Under the pieces are notes generated by a model. The model was given only the letters and a program-made list of their open reading frames with translations. It ran no database searches and had not been told where the DNA came from. From Pseudonocardia sp. EC080619-01 (GTDB taxonomy: Bacteria; Actinomycetota; Actinomycetes; Mycobacteriales; Pseudonocardiaceae): 64,000 bases of DNA. Positions within the stretch are counted from its first letter, which is position 1. Each line of letters begins with the position of its first letter. The stretch lies in assembly GCF_001420995.1 (NCBI RefSeq), contig NZ_CP012184.1, forward strand, positions 2,340,501-2,404,500, written 5' to 3'. Positions 30,084 through 39,036 of this stretch are shown one piece after another. Both the position numbers and the translations under genes were made by a program.

Positions 30084-30773
30084 TCAGTGCACCCGGCCGA
30101 GGATCACCGCCAGCTGGTCGGGCATCGAGGCCGTCGGGTGGTGGGAGGACGGCAGCCGTTCGACGTGGTCGGCCGCGGACGCCATCTCCTCCTGCTGCTC
30201 CGGCGGCAATGCCTCGTCCTGCTCGGTGACGACGTACGTGGTCGGGTGCGTGCGCTCCGGCGCGGAGCTGACCGACACGGCACTGGAGATCGACTGCGGC
30301 ATCATCCGGCGCAGGCCCGCCTCGGCCTGGACCTTCTCGACGTCGGCGCACAGCACCTGACGGAGGAGCTCGAGGTCGTCCGTCGCACGGAGGGTCCCGT
30401 CCTCGTACGGGGCGACCCAGCCCGGCGGCGGGCCCCCACGGGTGAGCAGGTCCATCATCGACTGGTCGCGTGCGGGCCACGCGGCGCAGACGTAGACGGA
30501 GTGGACGACGCGCGGATGGTCGGCCAGCTCGGTGACGACCATCCCGCCGTAGGAGTGCCCGACGAGGACGACATCGTCGCCGGTGCGCTCGACCAGCTCG
30601 GTGACGACCTCCACGTCGTCGGCCAGGTCACCGAGGGCGGCCGGATCGGGCCCGGCGCTGGGGAGCTGCTCGACCACCTCGACGCGGTGTCCCGACTTCT
30701 CCAGCCGCAGGGCGACGTCGTCCCAGAACCATCCACCGACGAATCCGCCGTGCACCAGGACGAAGGTGGTCAT
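30084..30773 (-). CDS. Alpha/beta hydrolase
   Basis: A 229-residue alpha/beta-hydrolase. HGGFVGGWFWD holds the oxyanion region. GHSYGGMV carries the nucleophile Ser. A late Asp/Glu (YVVTEQDEALP) and His (LPSSHHPTASMPDQLA) complete the triad. The size and SHHP ending resemble the salicylate-esterase-like group of small hydrolases. The substrate is unknown. It is divergent from an AraC regulator 341 bp away, which may control it. Confidence 0.88.
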   Translation of the reverse strand: MTTFVLVHGGFVGGWFWDDVALRLEKSGHRVEVVEQLPSAGPDPAALGDLADDVEVVTELVERTGDDVVLVGHSYGGMVVTELADHPRVVHSVYVCAAWPARDQSMMDLLTRGGPPPGWVAPYEDGTLRATDDLELLRQVLCADVEKVQAEAGLRRMMPQSISSAVSVSSAPERTHPTTYVVTEQDEALPPEQQEEMASAADHVERLPSSHHPTASMPDQLAVILGRVH

Positions 30774-31114
30774 CGCGGAAGCCTCCGTGCTCCGTACGCC
30801 GGACCGCTGGGTGGAGCAGTGTGTCCGACCGGCGCCGGGACCTCATCGGCTCGATTGACGAGGCGCCGGCCGGACGTCCTCGGTCGTCGCCATCGGTGCA
30901 CCCCCACCGGTCACGGCAGGGCCGGTCGAGCGACGGAACGGACTCATCGGTCGTCCAGCCGGATACCCACCGCTGTTCGGGACAGGGAGACGCCGGGCGG
31001 CTAGCATGTGCGCCGAGTCACCCCCGGACAGCACCGCCGCGGGCGGTGACGAGTGAGCAGTCCGCCGCATCGGGCCGGAGCGCGCCCGCTCGTGCGGACG
31101 GCGAGGGGCGAGTC
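30774..31114. other. Divergent intergenic region with no gene
   Basis: This 341-bp gap lies between the hydrolase and the AraC gene. I see no coding signal. CCGGCGCC at 30829-30836 and GGCGCCGG at 30862-30869 form an 8-bp inverted pair. A TAGCAT near 31002 could be a -10 element for the AraC gene. Confidence 0.4.
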
Positions 31115-32098
31115 ATGGCGGAGAGCGGTCCGGCCGTACGTCGGCTCCGGCTGGAGACCCGCGACGTCGAGACGGGCCACGACCTCCTTCGACAGCTCTA
31201 CTCCGACCACACCCCGCGGCTGTCCGGCAACGTCGAGGACTACCGGTTCCGTTACCTCGCCAACGATCTCGACAGCTTCGGGATCGACCGGATGGACCAC
31301 TCCCTGCTGGTGCACGCGGACCTGGAGCCCTACCACCTGCTGTTGGCCGTCATCATGAGGCACGGACGGATGACGGTGAGCTCGGGCGGCGCCACCGAAC
31401 AGGTGGGCACCGGGGACCTGCTCCTGATGGCGCCGCACCGTCCGATCAGCTACGTCCTGGACAACATGGACGTCCTCCCGGTCCGGCTCGACCGGGCCGA
31501 CACCTGTGCCGTCGCCGAGGACCTCACCGGCGTCGAGGCCACCCGCGTCCGCTTCGCCATGTCCCGTCCGCTCGGCCCGGCCCAGGTCCGCTACTGGAAA
31601 CGCGCCGTCGCCCACGTCACCCGGAACGTCCTGGCCCACGACGAGCTCGCCCGCCAGCCGCTGATCCGTGCCGAGGCGTTCCGGCTCCTGGCGAGCGCGC
31701 TGATCACGACCTTCCCGAACAACGCGCTCGGCGCGCTCGGCGAGCGGGCGGCCCCGGGAACGTTCACCGCGACACCGGCCGTCCTGCGCAGGGCCGTGGA
31801 GTTCATCGATGCCAACGCCCACCGCGACATCGGACTCGCCGAGGTCGCGCGGGCGGCGCGCATCGGTCCGCGCGGGCTCCAGCACCTCTTCCGCCGCCAC
31901 CGGGACCAGACCCCGCTGGAGTACCTGCGCCGGGTCCGTCTGGAGGGGGCGCACGGCGACCTGGTCCTCGCCGTCCCCGGCGACGGCGACACGGTCGCCG
32001 CGATCGCGGCCCGCTGGGGCTTCGCCCACGCCGGGCGGTTCGCCGTCGAGTACCGGCGGGTCTACGGGCGCTCACCCGGTCAGACGCTGCGCTCCTGA
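31115..32098 (+). CDS. AraC-family transcriptional regulator
   Basis: A 327-residue regulator. The N-terminal domain of about 200 residues is cupin-like (SLLVHADLEPYHLLLAV, GTGDLLLMAPHRPISYVLDN). The C-terminal double helix-turn-helix is about 225-325, with IGLAEVARAARIGPRGLQHLFRRHRDQTPLEYLRRVRLEGAHGDL and VAAIAARWGFAHAGRFAVEYRRVYGRSPGQ. The layout resembles AraC activators of the AraC-binding-like type that respond to aromatic compounds. GAGGGG lies before the ATG at 31115. The target may be the divergent hydrolase. Confidence 0.9.
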   Translation: MAESGPAVRRLRLETRDVETGHDLLRQLYSDHTPRLSGNVEDYRFRYLANDLDSFGIDRMDHSLLVHADLEPYHLLLAVIMRHGRMTVSSGGATEQVGTGDLLLMAPHRPISYVLDNMDVLPVRLDRADTCAVAEDLTGVEATRVRFAMSRPLGPAQVRYWKRAVAHVTRNVLAHDELARQPLIRAEAFRLLASALITTFPNNALGALGERAAPGTFTATPAVLRRAVEFIDANAHRDIGLAEVARAARIGPRGLQHLFRRHRDQTPLEYLRRVRLEGAHGDLVLAVPGDGDTVAAIAARWGFAHAGRFAVEYRRVYGRSPGQTLRS

Positions 32099-32213
32099 CC
32101 CGCGCGGGGCACCGGTGGGCCTGCACGGCGATCGGGGCGGGCACGGGCAAGGCCGCCACACAGGGGTCGGAATGGCAGTGGCGGGGCGGACCGCTGCCTG
32201 CGACGGTGCCGGG

Positions 32214-32546
32214 GTGAGTGCCCCGCACCGCCTGCTGGCGTCGACACCCGAGCCGCCGTACGTCGCCGTCATCTTCTCGTCCGTCCGGACGGAGGGGGAC
32301 AACGGCTACGAGGCCATGGCCCGGTCCATGCTGACCCTCGCGTCGGAGCAGCCGGGCTTCCTCGGAGCCGAGGACGCCCGCGAGGACGTCGGCATCACGG
32401 TCTCCTACTGGCAGGACGAGGCGGCTGCCCGGGCGTGGAAGCAGGTCGCCGCCCATCTCGTCGCACAGCGGCGTGGCCGCGACGTCTGGTACTCCGACTA
32501 CCGCGTGCGAGTCGCGCAGGTCGTCCGCGAGTACGGGCCGGAGTAG
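32214..32546 (+). CDS. ABM-domain monooxygenase-like protein
   Basis: A 110-residue protein with an ABM ferredoxin-like fold: PEPPYVAVIFSSVRT, MARSMLTLASEQPGFLGAEDA, GITVSYWQDEAAARAWKQVAAH, and YSDYRVRVAQV. The closest type is the antibiotic biosynthesis monooxygenase group with a conserved WYSDY-like end. I chose GTG 32214; ATG 32172 would add 14 residues. No cofactor motif is expected. Confidence 0.78.
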   Translation: MSAPHRLLASTPEPPYVAVIFSSVRTEGDNGYEAMARSMLTLASEQPGFLGAEDAREDVGITVSYWQDEAAARAWKQVAAHLVAQRRGRDVWYSDYRVRVAQVVREYGPE

Positions 32547-32591
32547 CCGCGGACGCTCATCACCGCGTTGAGGTCCTGTCACGATTCCGTC

Positions 32592-33725
32592 GTGGAATCG
32601 ACGCGCGGGGCCCGGGCCGGATCGATGTCCGTCCTGCTCCCGGTCGTGTGCGCGCTGCTCGCCGCAGGATGCAGCGCCGCCCCGGCCCGGTCCTCCGACG
32701 GACCGTGTCCGCCGGTCGAGTCGGATGTCGGGACGGTGGACGGCTGGCTGGGGTACGTCGCCGCCCATCCCGAGGACGTCGCGCTGGTCGCCGACGACGG
32801 CCGCGGCACGAGCCTGGTGCACCGGTCCGAGGCGGTGCACCCCATGGCCTCGGCGAGCAAGGCACTGAACACGGTGGCCTACGCCCGTGCCGTCGCCCGG
32901 GGTGTCGTGTCCCCGGACGAGCCCGTCCGCGTCGGGGACTGGGAACGCTGGGCAGTCCGGGGGAGCGGGGAGGACGCCCACGCGATGGCTCTCGACCACG
33001 TGGGAATCCCCAGGCAGGGGTTCTGGGCACGCGATCCGGACCAGACCGTCACCCTCGATCAGGTTGTCGAGCAGATGATGATCTGGAGCGACAACGCCGC
33101 CCCCGACTTCCTGCGGGACCGGCTCGGTGACCGGGCCCTGACCGACGCCGCGGAGGCGGTCGGCTGGCGCGACGGCGAGCTCCCGAGCACGACCGGCCTC
33201 ACCGTGTTGTTCTTCGCCCCGGAGCTGATGCCCTCCTCGACCGACCGGGCCGCGCGACGCGCCGTCGAATGGCAGCTCGCCCGTCGCTACGCCTCCGAAC
33301 CCGCGTTCCGCGCCGATGTGGACTCCCGGCCGGTACCCGCCGGCGTCGACGAACCCGCGTTCGTCGACGGAGGACCGGGTGGGACCGCCGGGCAGCTCGC
33401 TGCGCTCTGGAGCGCCGTCGGCCACGGGACGTTCGAGGGCGCCGACATCGCCCGGCGGCTGACCGAGCAGGACCCGGACCCCGGTCCCGGCCTGATCGGC
33501 GTCGGGGTGAAGGGCGGGAGCACGCCGGGCGTTCTCGCTCGCGGGACCGAGGTCCGTCGCGACGACGGCACGGTAGGGGTCGCCGTGCTCCTGGTGCGGC
33601 GGAGGAGCCCCGAGGACACCGCCGCGGTCGCCCGGTCCAGCCAGGCGTTCGGGGACGTCGTGCAGGCCATGGCCCAGGATCCGGCGCTGCTCGAACAGCT
33701 GCGCTGCCGGCTGCCTCAGACCTAG
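32592..33725 (+). CDS. Class A beta-lactamase-like serine hydrolase lipoprotein
   Basis: A protein of about 377 residues. With GTG 32592 the signal sequence has an Arg-containing n-region, a hydrophobic core and lipobox LLAAGC; ATG 32625 would remove the positive residues. The penicillin-binding fold motifs are in order: S87-A-S-K90 (nucleophile and base), S166-D-N168, and K307-G-G309 in place of KTG. They are spaced as in class A enzymes but the chain is longer. The Glu166 region is not clear, so beta-lactam hydrolysis is not assured. Its natural role could be cell-wall peptide metabolism. Confidence 0.82.
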   Translation: MESTRGARAGSMSVLLPVVCALLAAGCSAAPARSSDGPCPPVESDVGTVDGWLGYVAAHPEDVALVADDGRGTSLVHRSEAVHPMASASKALNTVAYARAVARGVVSPDEPVRVGDWERWAVRGSGEDAHAMALDHVGIPRQGFWARDPDQTVTLDQVVEQMMIWSDNAAPDFLRDRLGDRALTDAAEAVGWRDGELPSTTGLTVLFFAPELMPSSTDRAARRAVEWQLARRYASEPAFRADVDSRPVPAGVDEPAFVDGGPGGTAGQLAALWSAVGHGTFEGADIARRLTEQDPDPGPGLIGVGVKGGSTPGVLARGTEVRRDDGTVGVAVLLVRRRSPEDTAAVARSSQAFGDVVQAMAQDPALLEQLRCRLPQT

Positions 33726-33766
33726 AAGGCCGTCCCGGGCTCTGCCCCTCAGCGGCTCCTCGTCCG

Positions 33767-34258
33767 TCAGGCCTCCGCTTCGCGGACGTCCGTCCCCTGC
33801 TCGGCGAACGCCTTGAAGTCGAGCATGTGCTGCCGGGACTGCTTGCGGAAGACACCGCCCATGAACGGCCCCGCCAGTCGCATCAGCACGCTGCTGAACC
33901 GGTACTCGTTCTCGCTCTCCCAGAGCGTCGTGCCCGGACCGGCCTCGCTCAGGCGTTCACGCGCGGCGTTCCACATGCCGTCGGCGACGATCTCGCGGTC
34001 GAAGCGGACGACGCCATCCCGGGGGATCGCGTCCAGGTTCGTCGGTTCCCGGCGCGTGATGGTCTCGGTGCACTCCATCGTCTGCTGCCCCATCTGCATG
34101 ACGACGCGCGACTCGGTGCCGACCTGCCCGTGCATCCCGTTCAGCGGCTCGTGCAGCACCACCCCGCGCAGCCACTTCGGTATGTGGGCCGGGTCGGCGA
34201 GCAGCTGGGCGACCTTCTCCCGCGGCAGGGCGATCTCGATCGAGACGGTGTACTTCAT
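33767..34258 (-). CDS. SRPBCC-family protein
   Basis: A 163-residue protein with the START/Bet v1-like pattern: YTVSIEIALPREKVAQLLADPAHIPKWL, a middle set of strands, and the long C-terminal helix FMGGVFRKQSRQHMLDFKAFAEQG. SRPBCC proteins bind hydrophobic ligands in a deep cavity. No partner gene points to a substrate. It converges with the beta-lactamase-like gene. Confidence 0.82.
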   Translation of the reverse strand: MKYTVSIEIALPREKVAQLLADPAHIPKWLRGVVLHEPLNGMHGQVGTESRVVMQMGQQTMECTETITRREPTNLDAIPRDGVVRFDREIVADGMWNAARERLSEAGPGTTLWESENEYRFSSVLMRLAGPFMGGVFRKQSRQHMLDFKAFAEQGTDVREAEA

Positions 34259-34479
34259 CGCGGAGTGCTCCAGGGTTCTCGTAGCGAGCGGGCCACACCA
34301 GGGACCGTTTATATCAGCTCACAGTTATGTTCTGTCGAGCTGCGCGCACCTCGGCCGCTCAGTCCGACCGAGTCGAGCGCAGGTGGTGGAGGGGCGGGCG
34401 ACCTCCCGGCCGACCGGCTACTGTCGACGCGTACCGCACGGGCAGCGGATCTCCGACACCATGTCGACCCGGGAGACCC

Positions 34480-35412
34480 ATGTCTGCAATCACCGTGCGA
34501 CCGTTCCGGCGAAGCGACCGCGACCAGCTCACGGACCTGATCCACAGCCACGCCCACGCCGCGATACCCGGGACGCCCGTCACCGTCAACGCCGTACTGA
34601 GCCAGCTCGAGCACGAGCCGGACGAGTTCATCGTGGACACCTGGGTCCGTGAACGTGCCACCGTGGTCGGCGAGCAGCGTGGCCGGATCACTGCCGCGGC
34701 CCACGTGGTCCGCTACGGCGGCACCACCGACGTCGCCGCGGACCTACGCGATTCCGGTGAGCTGCGCTGGCTGCTCCAATGGCCCGACGCGTCCTACTGG
34801 CCCGACGCCCACCTGGCCGGCCGCGCCGTGGCCGATGCAGCAGTAGCTGTCCTCCGTTCCTGGAACGTCCGCTCGGTGCTCGCCGACTTCGCACTCCCGG
34901 CTCCCGGGCTGACCGGCGTGCCCGAACAGTGGCCCCACGTCGTCCGGCTGCTCGACGAGCTCGGGTTCGAGAGCCGTCGAAGCGAACAGGTGCTCCTCGC
35001 CGACGTCGCAACACCTCCCGACAGCACTCGGGACGACCTCACGATCCGGCGGACCCTCGGCGAGTGCGGTACCCGATTCACCGCTCTCACCGCAGAGCAG
35101 GAGCTGAGATACGTCGAGGTCGACACGACGCTCGCCGGCCCGGGCCGGGTGGCAGCACCCGTCGGATGGGCCGATGTCGGGAACCTCCGTGTCGCCGAGG
35201 ACAGCCGCTGGCAGGGCGTCGGGACCACGCTCGTCGCGGCTGCTGCGCACTGGCTCCGGCTCGCTCGTGTCGATCGACTGCTTGCGTACGCGGAGCCTGA
35301 CGAGTCCGAACTCGTCGCGTTCCTCCGGCGGTGCGGATTCCAGGTCGTGACGACCTGCCACCGGGGATGGGTACAAACCGGTGATGTTCGCCGAAGGACT
35401 CGTGATCAGTAG
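34480..35412 (+). CDS. GNAT-family acetyltransferase
   Basis: A 310-residue protein with two GNAT-like halves. The N-terminal half begins ITVRPFRRSDRDQLTDLI. The C-terminal half has the acetyl-CoA loop RWQGVGTTLVAAAAHWLR, after WADVGNLRVAEDS, then LVAFLRRCGFQ. The first half lacks a clear R/Q-x-x-G-x-G/A loop and may serve in substrate binding. GGGAG precedes the ATG at 34480. The substrate is unknown. Confidence 0.82.
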   Translation: MSAITVRPFRRSDRDQLTDLIHSHAHAAIPGTPVTVNAVLSQLEHEPDEFIVDTWVRERATVVGEQRGRITAAAHVVRYGGTTDVAADLRDSGELRWLLQWPDASYWPDAHLAGRAVADAAVAVLRSWNVRSVLADFALPAPGLTGVPEQWPHVVRLLDELGFESRRSEQVLLADVATPPDSTRDDLTIRRTLGECGTRFTALTAEQELRYVEVDTTLAGPGRVAAPVGWADVGNLRVAEDSRWQGVGTTLVAAAAHWLRLARVDRLLAYAEPDESELVAFLRRCGFQVVTTCHRGWVQTGDVRRRTRDQ

Positions 35413-35464
35413 CTGCCCGGTCGGCGCGGGGCCGGACAGCGGCTGTCCCGATCCATCGGTGCGG

Positions 35465-35800
35465 TCAGCTCGCGGACGTGGACTGTGAGGGAGTGCCGGG
35501 GGCGCCGCGGCGCACGATGACCTGCAGCGCGGCGACGTGGTCGTCGAAGGTCCGCCGACCACGGTCGGTCATGCGCACACGCACCCGCTTCCCGCGCCCC
35601 ACACCGTCGCGCTCCAACGCCACCAGCCCGGCCTCCTCCAGGATGCCCAGCTGCTTGGACAAGGCCGAGTCCGACAGCGCCAGGCCGTCGCGAAGCAGCC
35701 CGAACTCGATCCGGTCGGTGGCCGAGAGCAGCGACAGCAGCGACAGCCGGGTCGGGGCGTGCACCAACTCGCTGAACCCGGGTGGCTGGACGGGTGGCAC
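35465..35800 (-). CDS. Winged-helix transcriptional regulator
   Basis: A 111-residue single-domain regulator with a MarR/ArsR-like winged helix: APTRLSLLSLLSATDRIEFGLLRDGLALSDSALSKQLGILEEAGLV and the wing GRGKRVRVRMTDRGRRTF. It matches the small HTH_34-type group often paired with a membrane protein. GTG at 35800 lies 5 bp after the stop of the membrane-protein gene, so the two are one operon. Confidence 0.85.
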   Translation of the reverse strand: MPPVQPPGFSELVHAPTRLSLLSLLSATDRIEFGLLRDGLALSDSALSKQLGILEEAGLVALERDGVGRGKRVRVRMTDRGRRTFDDHVAALQVIVRRGAPGTPSQSTSAS

Positions 35801-35805
35801 CGCGC

Positions 35806-36270
35806 TCAGCCCCGACGGTCGCGTCGGCGCGACCACAAGAACCCGCCGAGCACCATCAGCAGCATCGCTCCGGTCCCGGACACGGTCTGGTCGAACGGGA
35901 CGTCGAAGAAGCGCATCGGTATGCCGATCCCCATCAGGAGCCCGTAGAACACCACGAAGCAGACGGCGACGATGGACAGCTGCTCGCCGAGCGTGCTCCG
36001 GTGTGCGGTCGCGCGCGCACGCCGGTGGGCAACCCATCCCGCCACAGCCAGCACCACGAGCACCGACAGCGGCACCCCCCATCGCAGGAACCAACCAGCC
36101 GGCGCCGGATCCAGGGCGCGCAGGTCGGTCACCAGCATCTGACCGAACAGAACCACGGCTGCAAGCACGAAGAACCAGCGTGGCGTCCCCGACCACAGCG
36201 CGATCCGGGTCCCCTGTCCCCGCCGCCGGCTCACCTCGGTCAAGGCCGCGCGGGCCTCGTCACCGTCCAT
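35806..36270 (-). CDS. Four-helix membrane protein paired with the regulator
   Basis: A 154-residue protein. A charged N-terminus (MDGDEARAALTEVSRRRGQ) precedes four membrane helices at about 31-50, 63-85, 102-122 and 130-148, ending in SRRRDRRG. GAGGACA lies next to the ATG at 36270. It is co-transcribed with the winged-helix gene downstream, a pairing seen in many actinobacteria, but the function is unknown. Confidence 0.75.
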   Translation of the reverse strand: MDGDEARAALTEVSRRRGQGTRIALWSGTPRWFFVLAAVVLFGQMLVTDLRALDPAPAGWFLRWGVPLSVLVVLAVAGWVAHRRARATAHRSTLGEQLSIVAVCFVVFYGLLMGIGIPMRFFDVPFDQTVSGTGAMLLMVLGGFLWSRRRDRRG

Positions 36271-36476
36271 TGTCCTCGCCCCCCGATCGATCACTTTCCG
36301 ACCCGGCAAGTTTCTCAGATGGTGTCCCACTCGGCAACCTTCTTGGTCCGAGGCGCGAGCCGGCCGGGATTGCGGGTCCAGTGCGCTCGGCGGGCCCGGT
36401 CGCTCGGAGAGCATCCGAGTACGGCGACCCGCTGCAACAGCATCAACCGGCGGGCAGACCCTCGGGGCAGCTGAAC

Positions 36477-36752
36477 CCCGCCCACGGACGAGCGGCAGGA
36501 CGATCTCGACCAGGACCTCGTCCGGCACGGCCGGAACACCGCACAGGGCGTACCCGCCACGCAACACCGTCAGGGAGAGCGCCGCCACCCGCGGATGCAC
36601 GGCCTCGGAGCTTCGCCGCGTGCCACCGCCTGGTCCACGATCGCGGCCCAGGCTGCGTCCGACGCGGCCCCTCCGGCCCTCTCGCGCAGCAGCTCCAGCA
36701 GGGCCGGCTCGTCGGCAGCCGCGGCCAGGAGATCACGCAGGATCTCCCCACG
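36477..36752 (-). pseudogene. Remnant of a TetR-family regulator
   Basis: The minus strand encodes the C-terminal part of a TetR protein in two frames: LRDLLAAAADEPALLELLRERAGG ... AAWAAIVDQAVARGEAP, then after a frameshift near 36605 RVAALSLTVLRGGYALCG and DEVLVEIVLPLVRG. The N-terminal DNA-binding domain is missing; its place is taken by the IS481-like fragment at 36770. This is decayed DNA. Confidence 0.7.
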
Positions 36753-36769
36753 GGGCGAGGGCCAGGTCG

Positions 36770-36868
36770 ATGACCGTGGTCGAGCAGCGCTACCGCGCCG
36801 TGCTGGCCGTCGAGCAAGGCGAACCGCGCTATCAGGTCGCAGCCCAGTTCGGCGTCTCGCGCCAGACC
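36770..36868 (+). pseudogene. IS481-like transposase 5' fragment
   Basis: MTVVEQRYRAVLAVEQGEP followed by VAAQFGVSRQT matches the first helix-turn-helix of IS481-family transposases. The match stops after about 33 codons and the frame then reads unrelated sequence. No terminal repeats were found. It marks past insertion that probably truncated the TetR gene. Confidence 0.6.
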
Positions 36869-37419
36869 ACCACACCTGGATCACCGGCGACCGCGTGGAC
36901 GAGTTGGCCGCGTGCCCACACCGCGAACGCTCGGAGCGAGTCGCGAAGCGCGCAGCCGTTCGTGCTCCGCCATCAGGTCCCGATCGACTCCCGGTCGGGG
37001 GACACGACGTCGGCTGTGGCCTGCACCGCCGTCTAGACCACCGGACAAGCAGCCTGACCCCACGGTGGCGAACCAGGCGCTATGCCTCTATTGGGGCACA
37101 TCCTGAACCGACCGAAGTTCGAAGTCGCGATTGTTCGAACTCGACGAGAGCATAGGTTTTCACTCGATCCAGTGAAAGTCGACTATTTATCGATGCAACG
37201 TCTAGCGTTGATTCGATACGCTGTCATCTGGCCTGAGAAAATGCTGGTCAGAGGCACCTCGAAGAGGGTGCTACGCATACAGACAATCAGCGGTTCACCG
37301 AAATGACGAGACGCTGCACACTCTCCCCGACTCCTGTCTGGAAATCGCTGCCGGATAGCGTCGCTGTCAGCGCACCGGTGATCTCCGGATGTGCATCACA
37401 CCCCAGGAGAGGATGAATC
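36869..37419. other. Non-coding, partly lower-GC stretch of the decayed island
   Basis: About 550 bp with no gene I can support. From about 37080 to 37320 the base composition is visibly less GC-rich than the rest of the window (for example TCGACTATTTATCGATGCAA), which suggests foreign origin. It precedes the secreted-protein gene and probably holds its promoter. Confidence 0.5.
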
Positions 37420-37803
37420 ATGCGCAAGTCCGTGCGTACTCTGCTCGTGTCCGCGATGGCTGTGCCGATGTCCCTCGGTGTCGCCGGGATGGCCTTCGCC
37501 GACGAGGGCGACTTCACGCAGGAGCAGGGCCAGACCACCGAGGGTGCCGTGTCCGGCGAGCAGGGCGCCAGCACCGACCAGGACAACGGGAGCTTCGCCC
37601 CCGTCACCCAGCTCAACCCGGCGCTCAACGTCTCCGACGTTCTGGGCATCAGCGACTTCGCCAACGAGGACTCCGAGGGCGGCGAGGGGCAGTCGATCGT
37701 CCAGGACAACTCGATCGACTCGACCAACGAGCAGGGCAACAGCTCCTCCACCGACCAGGCCCAGAAGAGCCTTCTGAGCCAGATCAGCGACTTCGAGGGC
37801 TGA
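37420..37803 (+). CDS. Secreted Gln/Asn/Ser-rich small protein
   Basis: A 127-residue protein with a clear Sec signal (MRKSVRTLLVSAMAVPMSLG, cleavage after AFA). The mature part is acidic and rich in Gln, Asn, Ser, Asp and Gly, with loose internal repeats (STDQDNGSFAP, SIVQDNSIDSTNEQGN) and one hydrophobic segment LNPALNVSDVLGISDF. Size and composition recall surface amyloid-type proteins such as chaplins or rodlins, but there is no chaplin Cys pair or clear family match. AGGAGAGGATGAATC gives a good ribosome site. It is intact within an otherwise decayed region. Confidence 0.8.
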   Translation: MRKSVRTLLVSAMAVPMSLGVAGMAFADEGDFTQEQGQTTEGAVSGEQGASTDQDNGSFAPVTQLNPALNVSDVLGISDFANEDSEGGEGQSIVQDNSIDSTNEQGNSSSTDQAQKSLLSQISDFEG

Positions 37804-37833
37804 TCTACACGTCGCGTTTCTCGCGACGCCGAC

Positions 37834-37865
37834 GGGCCGGTCCACACTCCCGGGTGGACCGGTCC
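37834..37865 (+). terminator. Hairpin terminator after the secreted-protein gene
   Basis: GGGCCGGTCCAC (37834-37845) pairs with GTGGACCGGTCC (37854-37865), 12 bp including one G-U pair, with an 8-base loop, 30 bp past the stop. Confidence 0.7.
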
Positions 37866-38129
37866 GTTGCCATTTCAGGGCACGGTCAGCGCGGCTGTCG
37901 TTCATAGACTTGGCACTGACAGCCACCACAGGCCCGCGGTCTCTCTTCCGACGCGTGATCAGAAAGACCTCGCAGTTGCTCCGGGGGCGCCGTCGAGCAG
38001 CTCCAGCACCGCGGCGGGCCGCTGCCTGCTCCTTCGGGAACAAGAGCCGATACCGCTCGAACGCGCATACCTGCATTACGTCCCCACAGAGCGGAACCCC
38101 GGACGACGGCTCGAGAAGGTGCGAGTGGT

Positions 38130-38815
38130 TCAGCAAGTATCCGGCGTCCAGGTCGTGATGGTCTTGTCGTCGTGGCGCTTGGCTGGCGGCAGCTGGCAAC
38201 CGTTGGGCTTGCTCGACTTCTCAGCGGTCTAGCTGCTGCAGAGGTACGTGTGGCCCGGGGTGGTCCTGGGCAACCACGTCGCTCCAGGGCATGCCCAAGT
38301 GATCGATGGTGCGTTGCTCCCCGGTCGGTGGCGAGCACTGCCCATCTAAGGTCTGCGATGTCGAACCGGCCGACGGTGGCACGGCGGCCGGCCTCGCCGG
38401 TGGCCTCCGCGACCCGATAGCCGTCATCGCGGTTGCGGGCGCGCAGCTCGCCGCGCTGGAGGTCGGCGAGGAGCTGCCGGTGGGCGTCGTCGTAGCCGCT
38501 GCCCTGCTGAAGCCGGTCGCGGTAGCTCTGCCTCTGGTCGGGCGCGACGGACTCAAGCCGGTCGTCGCAGAGTCGGATCTGCTGACCGTCGCGTGTGCCG
38601 AGCACGATGCTGCTGTCGCCGAGCACCGCTACGTCAACGGTCTCGCTGGCGATCACGAGGTCGTCGCGGTTGAACAGCCGCCGGCCGGGAAGAGCGATGT
38701 CGAGCGGGCCGCCACCGAAGAACGCGCAATGTGCCGGCGGGGCGCTGCTGCGGATCTGGGTGATGCGCCCTTGGTCAGGCCGATAGCTGCCACCGAGCTG
38801 GTCCCGTGCCTCCCA
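38130..38815 (-). pseudogene. Decayed PP2C-type phosphatase-like gene
   Basis: Pieces of one protein appear in order on the minus strand: DDLVIASETVDVAVLGDSSIV, DDRLESVAPDQRQSYRDRL, GYDDAHRQLLADLQ and DGYRVAEAT in one frame, then LGMPWSDVVAQDHPG in another after a shift near 38330, a stop near 38228, and a KRHDDKTI end piece near 38155. The order fits PP2C-like proteins of actinobacteria. The 5' end is cut at the recombinase fragment. It has at least two disabling changes and no start. Confidence 0.6.
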
Positions 38816-39024
38816 AGACCGTGGCCACCCTCATGGACGCGGCGGGTCTGAGCTCGCGCCAGGCGGCCGATCAGCTCGGCCACGCGAAGGTGTCGATGAC
38901 GCAGGACAACTACTTCGGCCGGAAGGTCGCCCGGACCGGCGCCGCGGGCGTGCTGGAGCTTTTCAGCAATCCCGGGGGTCAATCGGGGGTGGATCTTGAC
39001 GAGGATGCGGCATCAGGTGCTTGA
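38806..39024 (+). pseudogene. C-terminal fragment of a tyrosine recombinase (integrase)
   Basis: VATLMDAAGLSSRQAADQLGHAKVSMTQDNYFGRK matches the end of phage-type integrases: LGHAKVSMTQDNYF holds the conserved His and the catalytic Tyr (Y in NYFG). The upstream catalytic Arg and the core-binding domain are absent. It ends 12 bp from the 3' end of tRNA-Lys, the usual attachment position, so an element once integrated here. Confidence 0.75.
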
Positions 39025-39036
39025 CCTGGGAGAATG

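Noticed and set aside
36290..39036. Left attachment site of the tRNA-Lys island
   Set aside because: I looked for a repeat of the tRNA 3' end and saw none in the window, so no att pair is claimed.
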